Counted from the stretch's first letter, positions 22,301 to 28,816 are shown. The stretch is DNA of 64,000 nt from Microbacterium sp. ProA8 (GCF_039905635.1 NZ_CP157000.1:806001-870000), one strand, 5' to 3'. Notes: generated from the letters alone by a model not told the origin. Numbers and translations are program-made.

Positions 22301-23383
22301 GCTCTCGTCTACACGCGCTGCGTGAACGATGCGCCGTTCCTCGGGTGGGCGGTCACCCGGTCGGCTCTCCTGCAGAACACGCCGATCGACTTCCGGTGGG
22401 AGCCGAACAACGCGGACGTGACGCCCGAGACGACGCCGCCGTTCGTGGCCGATCAGTTCACCGGCACGGGTGTCTGGGCGGAGGAGATCTCCTGGCCGGG
22501 CTCGGTGTTCACACCGCCGCCGTCGAGCATCTCGATCGACTATCCCGGATGGCGTGCCATCGAGGCATCCGACATCGTCCCGGGCTCGATCCCGACGCAG
22601 TACTACCTGCCCGGCACCGCCGTCGTGATGACACCGGCGCAGCAGGCGGACTACGTGTTCAACGGGTTGATCCTCGACCCGAGCGAGCTCGACTTCGCCT
22701 GGCGCGGTGTCACCGACATCACGTTCACCGTGAATCCGACGCTCGAGTTCTCGACGGCGTACCCGCCGGCGACACCCGCCTGCTTCGTCGCCCGCCACAC
22801 CGAGCTCGAGGTGGAGAAGACGGCGAGCGTCGAGCGGACGGAGCCGGGCGCGTCGTTCAGCTACACGCTGGACGTGGCGAACGTGAGCGAAGACTCGGCC
22901 GCCGAGGGCGTGGTCGTGACCGACGCCATCCCGGCCGACGTCAAGATCACCCAGGTGAACTGGACGGGCAAGGGCGACGCCGACGTGTTCCCGAACTGGC
23001 AGTCCTGCGAGGTGACGGGCCAGAACAGCGCCGGCTACGGCGGCACGCTCGAGTGCGTGCTGTACGGTCCGCTGCAGCCGATCAACTCCGACAACGGCGG
23101 CGCGTCCGTCGCTCCGAGGATCACTCTGTCGGCCACGGTGAACCCGCAGTCGAGCGCGAACACGATCACGAACGTCGCGGTCGTGGACTACTACACGTTC
23201 GGCGACCCGGACGATCCGGGCCGGGACTCCGACGACGCGACCATCCTCCTGTCGACGCTGCCGGCCACGGGCGGCGGCCCCCTGGTGCCGCTGCTGATGC
23301 TCGGCTTCCTGGCGCTGCTCGCCGGCGTCACGGCCGTGGTCGTGACACGGCGCCGGCGCGGAGAGATCAAGCCCACCCTGTGA
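13367..23383 (+). CDS. giant LPATG-anchored vWA surface protein with two classes of tandem modules
   Basis: This 3338-residue protein starts at the ATG at 13367, after GAAGGGG. A long basic N-region and a signal peptide occupy residues 1-58 (cleavage probably after ALA). A Pro/Glu/Thr-rich stretch covers 59-130. A SpaA-like domain near 258-390 is followed by a vWA domain with MIDAS DLSNS and LTDGT at about 397-590. About seven SpaA/CnaB-like modules beginning LTLxKxVxxxNGG follow (about 600-1345). Ten modules of 125-155 residues plus one DUF11-type module come next (about 1349-2900). A Cys-bounded domain covers 2985-3139, and a final DUF11-type domain precedes the sorting signal. LPATG is at 3298-3302, followed by a hydrophobic helix and an RRRRGEIK-type tail. 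It is probably a wall-anchored adhesin or stalk. No sortase is in the window. Confidence 0.92.
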   Translation: MSVHWGIDGSARSGMRRRLREARERDRRLTMRHRWYAGGIATLLSGALIFTGVTPALAEVVPPPADQTTAESTPPAEDTTPPAEETPTEPAPVPSEPAPAPVPSEPSTETPPAEPPVDETKVDEPEVGQSQSRVAPQAEIAPLAVLPGCTGSCLTITRSVTISGGGPASASDWEYRATTGADWAVIPSAATGVDVANGSYAVSAVPLNGNSANYVTSVSCSDSGSGLSWDGGPSTLSYTSGSDRASACTFTHTFQAPATITIQKGGLRTGAQTVAGLAGATFAVYKGGDASAPDPIPANQVGTCVTAANGQCSVPVPAGQQYWILETAAPSGWSSVDQLYVGGSSGSQTNTPYRFRTSTVTAGSTTTYPQVGTGSGATASSGYWADVLSNPTALQACGIRVGLLIDLSNSIDGAELTQLKTAATGFVDALQGTPSSLALWTFATSAPASGGANGKLNLTSVSTAGGATTVKNKINGLTQPGGDAGATNWDQGLWQVANDAANKVDVLLMLTDGTPTVYGPSADGPGDYSRFREVETSVFSANAVKNLGTRVVPVGIGVGNAEANIKAISGPAINSDYFLVANYAALATFLQNLAKGQCESTINVTKMVVPAGGTIANATPTPGWGFSATSGNTVTPGAGSTNASGAISFKVGGLSSGQSAAVTITEEDREGYTLLEQAGKNAVCKNDLDQSVTVTDVGALGFTANATGGRIVTCTVYNQAPNPQVELKVIKKWVINGTAYDNDAPGRPFGSAQLKLDGQNAVFGNEYTYNVGTDVAISETVSGLPPFCTNVSSGTGTHTVTASPSPNVVTVTNTVTCTTKLTLSKKVVGGDATPSSWTLTGTGPGGALTGPTGSAPTSLTNVTPGARYVLSETGGDPRYTQEVVPNAVPVPGSTGSWHCYILNADGTRGSEGAGGLNGWVEVQLGQHVDCEAINQTASLVLLKQVVNDNGGTQPASAWDLTATPAVLTGLTATTVDGSATAGPANTIRVRPGHTYTVSETGPAGYEQVKLQQLVNGDWVDVAGWDVAVPANATGIYRIVNDDVAPKLTLVKRVTNDNGGTALNTAWTLTATSADGPDLSGPTGTTGDVEASAVYTLAEANGPVGYDWTTLSCTGYPNTTTAAPTLTLKPGDDVTCTFTNDDKPGKLTLLKVVDGSNGGDAVPTDWNGMLQAKRGSDATVSFDHNQMKDVPAGVYTLNELQNVDGYEWTGLACSTGQTSLENETVTVANGANVTCTFTNRAIKPTLTLVKIVDNKNGTGTATPDLWTLTAAAEGQPSVTGQGTASGAVMPGAEYALSESENVSGYTAGDWSCYVTGTSPRVAFPIDDDIVVPVVGDDVTCEITNTAVPAEGGIVKQVRAGSPVQIATGPDAGKWQIVYDITVTNESRTSTLFYSLSDALQLGAGITPSSAGWTGPNATSGAFALPAGTATLATDVPLAPQIDDDQPFSTHVYTVTVVADVAASAAGADSSVCTSTQPKRAFLNTATLTVDGEPTTVQDCAQPAFPTIVKVGTNPATQNPDASWNVVYTVTVGNPSATTGVQATLSDAFPAAPAGWTLSPNSWTVTAVGAAPAPVPSSYAPGSATIWQGALPANTSYSYTVTGTLVPSTAATSIGDCAAQAGLKNKATVTSGQVVKDATGCVTVVLPPVTVTKTDGTATQLADGDWQIDYTVTVANASSFATVYTLTDVPELGTGFSVVSGAWQGTAPAPNQAIAANSSQQFVYRVIASFDPEVEDPELECVPGQGGAFYNVASITFPGGTDSDDGCAEPGAPTVTKTAAAPAPGVGGSWTISYTVQVQNTSGMTLAYALDDEPIALPAGVDLTTPWAVTGPAKAPADAGTAVLTAGWNGTSQVQVATGTLPTGATHTYTVTAGVTLTVNADPDDLECGETPTENEGIWNTTVVSNGVFEDDAEDCVEILPVPVEVAKSNGVASQGPAGLWTIAYQVTVSNPNPLPSVYTLTDTPQFDATSFEIVAQGWVGSPDTTDVPIAANATGAGAHVYTYLVTARSKVDPVPASGLQCTENGGGFFNVATVTFPGGTDTDSGCAVPAKPSVNKIALPSTQDPVTGAWTLRYAVSVTNASGIDLWYSATDTPTPLPAGAVGGVWQVLAPALSGGGTAVVNPLWNGGAILDLATGQIPNGATHTYTVTRTVQIPASVDEDLLDCVGEDGGLWNATVVTNGIGGNEAEACAQVDPPSVTIDKSVTDTSQREDGTWDITYEVVVTNESTELAAVYNLDDALRYGGDIEILDASWTGPTGGAAFAAPTWSATLATNRALAARVGDAGVDTYTVTVHADVDAAAWAGDTLECQDGETPGAGGFLNTATVTVNGEPITDDACVEPKLPTFQKVGTAATQDPDDATKWLVSYELRATTGGFDTSYSLSDTPLFAPGITPLSATAQRTDTDPDGPVLPVTAGADFVTNVALGAADAPHVYTITWLVDITGTFEPDTAACDGEGSGFFNTALLSIGEMEIPGDACIPVEDAVYPVPAKTVTSTTQDPETGDWTIVYDIDVTLAPEGPENPEGLSAEYDLTDTLEFGGDIEIGSASWEFEGTSNDFAGPNDPATLANDRTIDAGETHTYTVTVVAAVTEQAIDDGTTECPSGEETAGGFLNTALLTSGQQETPVDACAEPVFPEIEKHGGVTIDNGDGTFDIEYFVTVTYPESDLEPLPESVAYDLTDAPVLPAGVELDGDWTAEAADDATPDPTDPTWDGTGTWTVVDDGELTPEDDVHTYRVFATVAVTAPPTGEPQTCDETEGQGIVILNVGTVTSGDYVADDDGCQIVHFDDVGIEKTAVLAEGEESVEPGDEYSYELTVTNYGTRPAVNVRVTDDDLNDRLDILGLTVSPAEVTWHTAPGWTENGADQTNDVVDLTLDVLGVGESAVITIDVEFLAYEQEPVLYDHDGDPETPEIEGLPPLVGDEGLPEIPEPIDVLENTACVSLEGADPQFAALAEAVALAGDGNPENDCDSAEVPARDVVALVYTRCVNDAPFLGWAVTRSALLQNTPIDFRWEPNNADVTPETTPPFVADQFTGTGVWAEEISWPGSVFTPPPSSISIDYPGWRAIEASDIVPGSIPTQYYLPGTAVVMTPAQQADYVFNGLILDPSELDFAWRGVTDITFTVNPTLEFSTAYPPATPACFVARHTELEVEKTASVERTEPGASFSYTLDVANVSEDSAAEGVVVTDAIPADVKITQVNWTGKGDADVFPNWQSCEVTGQNSAGYGGTLECVLYGPLQPINSDNGGASVAPRITLSATVNPQSSANTITNVAVVDYYTFGDPDDPGRDSDDATILLSTLPATGGGPLVPLLMLGFLALLAGVTAVVVTRRRRGEIKPTL

Positions 23384-23390
23384 TCCTCTG

Positions 23391-23423
23391 GAGAGGGCGG
23401 GCGTCCCAAGGGCCCGCCCTCTC
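23391..23423 (+). terminator. terminator between the giant gene and the convergent glycosyltransferase
   Basis: A perfect 12-bp stem (23391-23402 with 23412-23423) with a 9-nt loop lies 7 bp after the giant gene stop. It may serve both strands, because the minus-strand glycosyltransferase ends at 23453. Confidence 0.8.
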
Positions 23424-23452
23424 CTCAGGATCGGGCGCGCCCGCCCGCGCAG

Positions 23453-24568
23453 TCAGAGAGCAGAGGCGATGACCGCTCGCAGCCGGCTGCCGAACGCGTC
23501 GGGGGAGAACCGCGCCGCATTCCCCTGGACCGCGGCCGGATTCCAGTCATCCGGGAAGGCGCCGACCGCTCGGGTGATCGCCTCCACGGACTCGTTCTCG
23601 ATGAACGCGCCGGAGACCCCCTCCTCGGTGGAATCCAGGAACCCGCCCGCTCGCAGCAGAAGGGCAGGCGTGCCCAAGGCCCCCGCCTCGACCGGGGTCA
23701 GCCCGAAGTCCTCTCGCGAGACCGAGATCAGCGCGCGGGAGCCGGCGTACAGCCACCGCAACTGAGAGTCCGAGACCTGCCCCACCGCGACCACATTCGC
23801 AGGCAGATCGGATGCCGCAGGCATGCCGACGATGACGAGCCGCTGCCGCGGCATCCCTGCGAACGCGGCGATGAGTCGCTGCGTCCCCTTGTAGCCGCGC
23901 GCGCGGCTCACCGTGAGAAACGCGCCCGGCGACACGCCCGCAACCGGCTCCTGCGGTCCGCCGACGTCGATCGTCACGGGCGGGTGGATCACCTCGGCGT
24001 CGATGCCGTAGACCCGGTGCACCCGCGCCGCCACCGACGTCGAGTTCGCGATGTAGACGTCGGCCGTCGCAGCAGCGCGCTGGTCCCACCGTCGCAGCGA
24101 CGGCGAGAGCCCCTGCAGGGCCAGGCGGACCGCAGGCGGATGCCCCTGCACGTAATCGTCGCGCTGATACAGCCACCGCGCGGGGTTGTGGCAGTAGACC
24201 ACTTTCAGCGTGCCGGCCGTGGTCCGGACGCCGTGGGCCCAGCCTGACGAACTGCAGACGACCACATCGGCACTGATCGGGGGGAGGCGCGACCATGCGC
24301 CTGCCAGGAACGGCAGCGCACGCCGCATGTCCCCGTTCAGGCGATGCAGCGCGCGGGACCGGCTCTCATGCACCTCGAAGCCTGCGAAGCCGTCGAAAGT
24401 GCGTTCCGGTGCGTACACCGAGGTCACCACGTCGCGTGCGGCGAACGTGCGCGCGACCTCGAGTGCGACGCGCTCGGCACCGCCGCGCTGCGTCAGATAG
24501 TCGTGCGCGACGACGGCGTCGAGCGCGCGTGCGGATGAAGCTGACACGGCGTCAGTAGGCGGTGTCAC
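23453..24568 (-). CDS. family 4-type glycosyltransferase
   Basis: The product is 371 residues if the GTG at 24568 is the start. The N terminus has the HDYLTQRGGAERVAL motif typical of GT-B (GT4) glycosyltransferases. The C-terminal half has SRARGYKGTQRLIAAFAG and SREDFGLTPVEAGALGTPALLLRAGG, which fit the nucleotide-sugar binding site. It would transfer a sugar to a lipid-linked acceptor at the cytoplasmic face. Its start overlaps the end of the upstream sugar transferase gene by 17 bp, so the two form one operon and probably carry out the first two steps of one glycan. The start is uncertain because no good ribosome-binding site is seen; a GTG six codons downstream is also possible. Confidence 0.85.
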   Translation of the reverse strand: MTPPTDAVSASSARALDAVVAHDYLTQRGGAERVALEVARTFAARDVVTSVYAPERTFDGFAGFEVHESRSRALHRLNGDMRRALPFLAGAWSRLPPISADVVVCSSSGWAHGVRTTAGTLKVVYCHNPARWLYQRDDYVQGHPPAVRLALQGLSPSLRRWDQRAAATADVYIANSTSVAARVHRVYGIDAEVIHPPVTIDVGGPQEPVAGVSPGAFLTVSRARGYKGTQRLIAAFAGMPRQRLVIVGMPAASDLPANVVAVGQVSDSQLRWLYAGSRALISVSREDFGLTPVEAGALGTPALLLRAGGFLDSTEEGVSGAFIENESVEAITRAVGAFPDDWNPAAVQGNAARFSPDAFGSRLRAVIASAL

Positions 24569-26063
24569 CCGGCCGGAAGACGGCCTTCACGGTGCGGAGC
24601 AGGATCGCCAGGTCACCGATGAGCGAGTAGTTCTCGATGTACGAGAGATCGAGGCGGACGCTGTCTTCCCAAGAGAGGCTGGAGCGCCCGCTCACCTGCC
24701 AGATGCCCGTGATGCCCGGCTTCATGAGGAAGCGGCGGTGCACGTGGTCGTGATACTGATCCACCTCCTGGCGCAGCGGCGGGCGGGGGCCGACCAGCGA
24801 CATGTTGCCCGTGAGGACGTTGACCAGCTGCGGCAGCTCATCGAGGCTGTGGCGACGCATGAAGCGTCCGATCGCCGTGACACGCGGATCCTCGCGCAGC
24901 TTGAAGAGCACCTCGTTGCCGATGCCGGTCGTGCCCGCGGCGGGGAGGGCGACCAGGCGGGCCTCGGCATCGTCGACCATGGTGCGGAACTTGAGCATGT
25001 GGAAGGTGCGGCCGTGCAGGCCCACGCGCTCCTGCCGGAAAAGGGCAGGTCCAGGGCTCGATGCGCGTACGAGAAGCGCCAGCGCCAGCAGCAGAGGCGA
25101 GAGCAGGAGCAGCCCGAGCGCCGCGCCGACCGCGTCGCTTGCCCGCTTTATGATGCGCTGGCCGGCGCTGAGTCGCGGGATCTCGACGTGGATCAGTGGC
25201 AGGCCTGCCACCGGCACCGCATGGATCCGCGGGCCGGCGACATCCACGATGCCGGGAGCGAGGACGAGGTGCTGCTGGCCTGACTCGAGGTTCCACGAGA
25301 TGCGCTTGACCTTGGCCGGCGGCAGATCGTCCGTGCTGGTCACGCCCACCGTGTCGGCGGCCGATGTCTCGAGCGCCCACTCGACGTCGTCGACGTTGCC
25401 GAGGATAGGGATGTCGGTGCCCTCGAGGTGGGAGCCGGCGACTCCGCCGGGCACGCAGGCGCCGACCACCGTGTAGCCCGCGTCGGGGGTGCGCATCAGC
25501 TCACGGCTGAGATCGGCGACGGAGCGCTCCGAGCCGACGAGCAGGGTCCGGGCGGTGAAACGACCCGCACGCCGCTCTCGCAGGAGCCAGCCCCGCCACA
25601 GAACCCGGGAGCCCAGAAGGAGCGCGAGGCCCAGCGGAAGCGACACCAGCAGGTACCCCCGTGCGACGTCCACCCGGAGCACGAAGGCGATGATCGCCAC
25701 GAGACCGAACACTCGCAGACTGGCGTCGGCGACACGGCGGTACTCCGGGATGCCCGACCCCAAGACGCGAGCCGTGCGGGAGTCGTTGAGGGCCAGTGCC
25801 CACATCCAGGTCGTGACCAGGACGAGACCCATCGCGGTGTAGGAGAACGGTGAGACGGTGCTCTCGGGTCGGATGACAACGGTCTCGCTGAATCCCTCGA
25901 ACCAGACGAGTTGGGCGCCGAAGACCGCGAGTGTCGCGGCGATCAGATCGGTCAGCCAGATGCGTCGACCGAGCCGCCGTCGCCAGTCGGGAGTGCGCGC
26001 GTTCGCCAGCGCTGTGTCCCTTGCAGAGATCGACAGCGACCCATAGCCCAAAGATGCCGCCAC
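24552..26063 (-). CDS. exopolysaccharide-initiating polyprenyl glycosylphosphotransferase
   Basis: The GTG at 26063 (GGGGAGG 9 nt upstream) gives 503 residues. Four to five membrane helices lie in the N-terminal 160 residues. A CoA-binding-like central domain follows, with the WbaP/ExoY catalytic domain at about 300-503. Diagnostic motifs there are MLKFRTM, DELPQLVNVLTGNMSLVGPRP, KPGITGIWQVSGRSS and a final DLAILLRTVKAVF. The enzyme would transfer a sugar-1-phosphate to undecaprenyl phosphate and so begin a polysaccharide repeat unit. It is separated by about 31 kb, including the ribosomal cluster, from the polymerase and flippase genes at 57-61 kb. Confidence 0.93.
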   Translation of the reverse strand: MAASLGYGSLSISARDTALANARTPDWRRRLGRRIWLTDLIAATLAVFGAQLVWFEGFSETVVIRPESTVSPFSYTAMGLVLVTTWMWALALNDSRTARVLGSGIPEYRRVADASLRVFGLVAIIAFVLRVDVARGYLLVSLPLGLALLLGSRVLWRGWLLRERRAGRFTARTLLVGSERSVADLSRELMRTPDAGYTVVGACVPGGVAGSHLEGTDIPILGNVDDVEWALETSAADTVGVTSTDDLPPAKVKRISWNLESGQQHLVLAPGIVDVAGPRIHAVPVAGLPLIHVEIPRLSAGQRIIKRASDAVGAALGLLLLSPLLLALALLVRASSPGPALFRQERVGLHGRTFHMLKFRTMVDDAEARLVALPAAGTTGIGNEVLFKLREDPRVTAIGRFMRRHSLDELPQLVNVLTGNMSLVGPRPPLRQEVDQYHDHVHRRFLMKPGITGIWQVSGRSSLSWEDSVRLDLSYIENYSLIGDLAILLRTVKAVFRPGDTAY

Positions 26064-26602
26064 CTGCAGAGCCCTCCCCGACCTGCACCCAGAAATCCGT
26101 CCTAGGGGCGGGCATCGGGTAGGTGCCTCGCGATTCACCGGTCCCAACCGGCGATCCAGACGACGGATTCAGAGGGAGCGTACCACCCGTATTGACGAAC
26201 GTCACCGGGTCAGTCCTTTTGCGGCGGCCGCGCGGTGCCCACGACCGCCCGAACGCGATGGGGAGAATCACCCATGCGCCGGTTTCGCACGACAGGATGC
26301 CGCACGATAGCCTGCTTCCGACGGTTCAATGTCCCGCCTGCCCATCCGTACGGGGTCGGCGGAACTCGTTCTCCCCCAAGTTGTACGGGTGATCCGAACG
26401 ACGTGCCCCCGCGCGTCGTGAGATGTCGGCGTGCCCCCGCGCGTCGCAGAGAAGTACCGGCGTGCCCCCGCACGTCGCAGAGAAGTACCGGCGTGCCCCC
26501 GCACGTCGCTGGGAAGTACGGCGTGCTCTCTGCGCGCCGCTGGGAAAGACGGCGCGCTCTGCGCGCCGCTGGGACGACGCTCCACGTCGATTAGGGGATG
26601 CA
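26064..26602. other. 539-bp divergent intergenic region with a minisatellite
   Basis: This region separates the minus-strand sugar transferase from the plus-strand LAVTG protein. No gene is supported. The right-hand third is a six-copy tandem repeat (26402-26579). A weak promoter-like pair for the plus strand, TTTCGC (26283-26288) and GATAGC (26306-26311) with 17 bp spacing, would give a 5' leader of about 285 nt that includes the repeats. No clear minus-strand promoter was recognised. Confidence 0.5.
26402..26579. repeat. imperfect 28-31 bp tandem repeat, about six copies
   Basis: Units start at about 26402, 26430, 26461, 26492, 26522 and 26553. Copies 2 and 3 are nearly identical (CGTGCCCCCGCRCGTCGCAG then AGAAGTACCGG). 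Copies 4 to 6 diverge progressively to GCTGGGAAG-type endings and lose the C run. The array ends 23 bp before the GTG start at 26603 and therefore abuts the ribosome-binding site. Units follow each other directly, with no spacers. Confidence 0.85.
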
Positions 26603-28015
26603 GTGCGCAAGAGAACTTTGAAAGCTTTGGCTGGGGCGTTGGTCGCCGCGGCCCTGGTCGTGGCTCCGCTGGTGACCGCCGGCGCGACCGCAGCCGATGT
26701 GGACTGGCCGGCGGACACCGTCGGCGTCAAGGGTGAGCTCGTGTCGGCCGATGGCATGAATCAGACCGGGGACTGGGAAGATTTCACGGATCACGAGGCC
26801 ACCTGTTACGAGGGTGGCGGCTCGCATGGGACGGTGACGAACAACGGCCTGACGGTCACCCTCAAACCGTTCGGTGAGAACTGGGACGGAGACCACTGGG
26901 AACTCCTCGCCATCAAGGCGGGCAACGTGTGGAACAACGTCATCGTTCACCCGGAGGTCGGCGTCGCCTACGCCTCGCCTCCCAACAAGAGCGGCAATCA
27001 GGCCGCGGTCTCTCACTGGATCGTCTGCAAGGGCACGACGCCGGACGAAGAGCCTGACCCCGAGGTCATCACACCGACCCTCAGCTGGACGCCGCCGTCG
27101 TGCGTCGCAGCGGGAACCCTTACCAAGGGCCTGCGCGTGACGTGGTCCTCCGTGGACAACGGGGACGGCACCACGACCTGGACCGCTTCGCCTGAGGAGG
27201 GAACGGTCTTCGCCGACGACGCGCAGATCAGCTGGGTCGTTCCGAACCTCAGCATCCGCACGAACTGCGAGGTGCCCCCACCGCTCGTCGAACCCGGTGA
27301 ATGGGAAGACGGCGTCTGGGCCTGCGGCGACACCGTCGTGACGCAGACGCGCGAGATCAGCACCACCACCTACACGCGCGACGGCGAGGGCGTCCTCGTC
27401 CCGTCGACCGCGAAGAACACCGAGACCCAGACGCGTCCCCTCACGCAGGCCGAGCTCGCAGAATGCCCGCTCGTCCCCGGTGAGATCCAGTCGGTGTGCG
27501 TCGGCGACGTGCCGTACCTCGGCTACCAGGTGACGCTGCCGGAGGGCTTCGTGGCCGACAGCGCCAATCCCGTCACGATCACGTTCGTGAACCCGGACGG
27601 CGAGGACTACGTCGTCGAGGACCAGCCCCTGAGCGGCGCGCTGCTCTGGCCCGGTGCGTCCGACGGCGACCCGAAGATGTGGCCGGGCTGGGATCTCGTC
27701 GACGGCGAGTACGTCCAGACCGACGGCAACTTCGCGTGGACCCGCGCGGGCGTCACGGTCGAGTTCGCGGTCAACCCGACGTACACGACCGAGGTCGAGT
27801 ACCCGCAGGCGACCGCGCTGTGCGCCAACCCGCCCGTGAGCGACGGCGACGACCCCACCACCGGCACCCCGACGTCGACCGACGCCGAGGCGCTGGCCGT
27901 GACCGGCGGCGGCATCAACCCGATCGTCGTGGCAGCGGGCGGAACGGCGCTCCTCGCCGGCATCGCGGTCGTGGCGACCGCGGCCTACCGTCGCCGTCAC
28001 GCGAGCATGCAGTAG
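26603..28015 (+). CDS. secreted protein with LAVTG sorting signal
   Basis: The GTG at 26603, with AGGGG just upstream, gives 470 residues. The signal peptide (RKRTLKALAGALVAAALVV) probably cleaves near residue 30 after AGATA. An N-terminal region (about 31-150) and a middle beta-rich region with paired Cys follow. A Cys-bounded domain at 299-407 clearly resembles residues 2985-3139 of the giant LPATG protein. The C terminus has LAVTG at 431-435, a hydrophobic helix and YRRRHASMQ. LAxTG is typical of class E sortase substrates in high-GC Gram-positives. The binding partner is unknown. Confidence 0.85.
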   Translation: MRKRTLKALAGALVAAALVVAPLVTAGATAADVDWPADTVGVKGELVSADGMNQTGDWEDFTDHEATCYEGGGSHGTVTNNGLTVTLKPFGENWDGDHWELLAIKAGNVWNNVIVHPEVGVAYASPPNKSGNQAAVSHWIVCKGTTPDEEPDPEVITPTLSWTPPSCVAAGTLTKGLRVTWSSVDNGDGTTTWTASPEEGTVFADDAQISWVVPNLSIRTNCEVPPPLVEPGEWEDGVWACGDTVVTQTREISTTTYTRDGEGVLVPSTAKNTETQTRPLTQAELAECPLVPGEIQSVCVGDVPYLGYQVTLPEGFVADSANPVTITFVNPDGEDYVVEDQPLSGALLWPGASDGDPKMWPGWDLVDGEYVQTDGNFAWTRAGVTVEFAVNPTYTTEVEYPQATALCANPPVSDGDDPTTGTPTSTDAEALAVTGGGINPIVVAAGGTALLAGIAVVATAAYRRRHASMQ

Positions 28016-28030
28016 CACCGACGGATAGTC

Positions 28031-28065
28031 GAGAGGGCGGTCGCGCACAGCGCGGCCGCCCTCTC
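28031..28065 (+). terminator. terminator after the LAVTG protein gene
   Basis: A 15-bp stem (28031-28045 with 28051-28065, one G-U pair) with a CACAG loop lies 15 bp after the stop codon. Confidence 0.85.
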
Positions 28066-28131
28066 CGTTGCCGCGCGGCATCCGCCGTCTGGGAAACGGC
28101 CGAGCATACTCGCGACGCGACACGCCCGAGT

Positions 28132-28160
28132 TTGCGACACGCCCGGGCTGCACGTAGACT
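28132..28160 (+). promoter_or_regulatory. predicted S10 operon promoter
   Basis: TTGCGA (28132-28137) and TAGACT (28155-28160) are spaced by 17 bp. The sequence resembles the promoters proposed for rpsL and infA. Transcription would start near 28167. Confidence 0.65.
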
Positions 28161-28386
28161 AGTGAGGTTCCACATTCCGGCGCCCCTCTTGGCGTGCGTC
28201 GGATCACTGTCAGGGCAGTGCATAGGCAGGCGCAACGCGCAGGGTCCTAGGCCGCGGGCAGCAGAACCACCACATCTCGAATCCATCCACAGCGGAGCCA
28301 TGCTTCGCGCGCAGACGGAGAACGGATGCCGGGAGCAGCGCTTCGGCGCGACGCCCGGATTGACAGCAGAACAGCGGTGCAGCATC

Positions 28387-28412
28387 CCTCGACAAGCTCG
28401 GGAACCGAGCGG
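28387..28412 (-). repeat. dispersed repeat copy in the S10 leader
   Basis: The stretch TCGACAAGCTCGGGAACCGAG is closely similar to 42072-42098 (TCGACAGGCTCAGCAACCGAG). Read on the minus strand it begins CGGTTCCCGAGC, resembling the GGTYG-TGAGC start of the longer repeats at 9127 and 56474. Confidence 0.65.
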
Positions 28413-28430
28413 CCGCGAGGAGTAAGTGCC

Positions 28431-28475
28431 ATGGCGCCCCGTGCGCCACGTGCGTCCAATGCCACTGGGGTATGA
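28431..28475 (+). CDS. possible 14-residue leader peptide upstream of rpsJ
   Basis: A GAGGAG ribosome-binding site ends 8 nt before an ATG at 28431. The frame encodes MAPRAPRASNATGV and stops 24 nt before rpsJ. It lies in the transcribed S10 leader if the promoter at 28132 is correct. A chance open frame is quite possible; only its good ribosome-binding site and position argue for it. Confidence 0.3.
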   Translation: MAPRAPRASNATGV

Positions 28476-28499
28476 CGCGAGAAAGAGAGTGAGCAGACA

Positions 28500-28808
28500 A
28501 TGGCGGGACAGAAGATCCGCATTCGCCTGAAGTCGTACGACCACGAGGTCATCGACTCGTCGGCACGAAAGATCGTCGACACCGTGACCCGTGCGGGCGC
28601 GACGGTCGTGGGCCCCGTGCCCCTCCCGACGGAGAAGAACGTGATCGCCGTGATCCGTTCTCCCCACAAGTACAAGGACAGCCGCGAGCACTTCGAGATG
28701 CGCACCCACAAGCGTCTGATCGACATCGTCGACCCGACGCCCAAGGCTGTCGACTCGCTCATGCGTCTCGACCTCCCGGCCGATGTCAACATCGAGATCA
28801 AGCTCTGA
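28500..28808 (+). CDS. rpsJ: 30S ribosomal protein S10
   Basis: The 102-residue protein is S10 at its usual length ([17 protein letters not shown]). It is a component of the 30S head and also the NusE partner in transcription antitermination. It is the first gene of the S10 operon. Upstream is GAGAAAGAGAGTGAGC, a purine-rich but not perfect ribosome-binding site. rplC follows after 8 bp. Confidence 0.98.
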   Translation: MAGQKIRIRLKSYDHEVIDSSARKIVDTVTRAGATVVGPVPLPTEKNVIAVIRSPHKYKDSREHFEMRTHKRLIDIVDPTPKAVDSLMRLDLPADVNIEIKL

Positions 28809-28816
28809 GGTTCGAC

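Larger units (their letters stand above)
28016..28499 (+). other. 484-bp region with terminator, S10 operon promoter and leader
   Basis: After a terminator for the LAVTG gene there is a strong promoter at 28132-28160, and then a leader of about 330 nt before rpsJ. The leader contains one copy of a dispersed repeat (28387-28412) and a small open frame (28431-28475) with a good ribosome-binding site. Confidence 0.6.

Noticed and set aside
15329..22798. Long minus-strand frames opposite the giant surface gene
   Set aside because: They are Arg/Val/Gly-rich shadows of a repetitive GC-rich gene, with no start signals.
26402..26579. CRISPR-like array
   Set aside because: The units are contiguous with no unique spacers and there are no cas genes, so it is a minisatellite.
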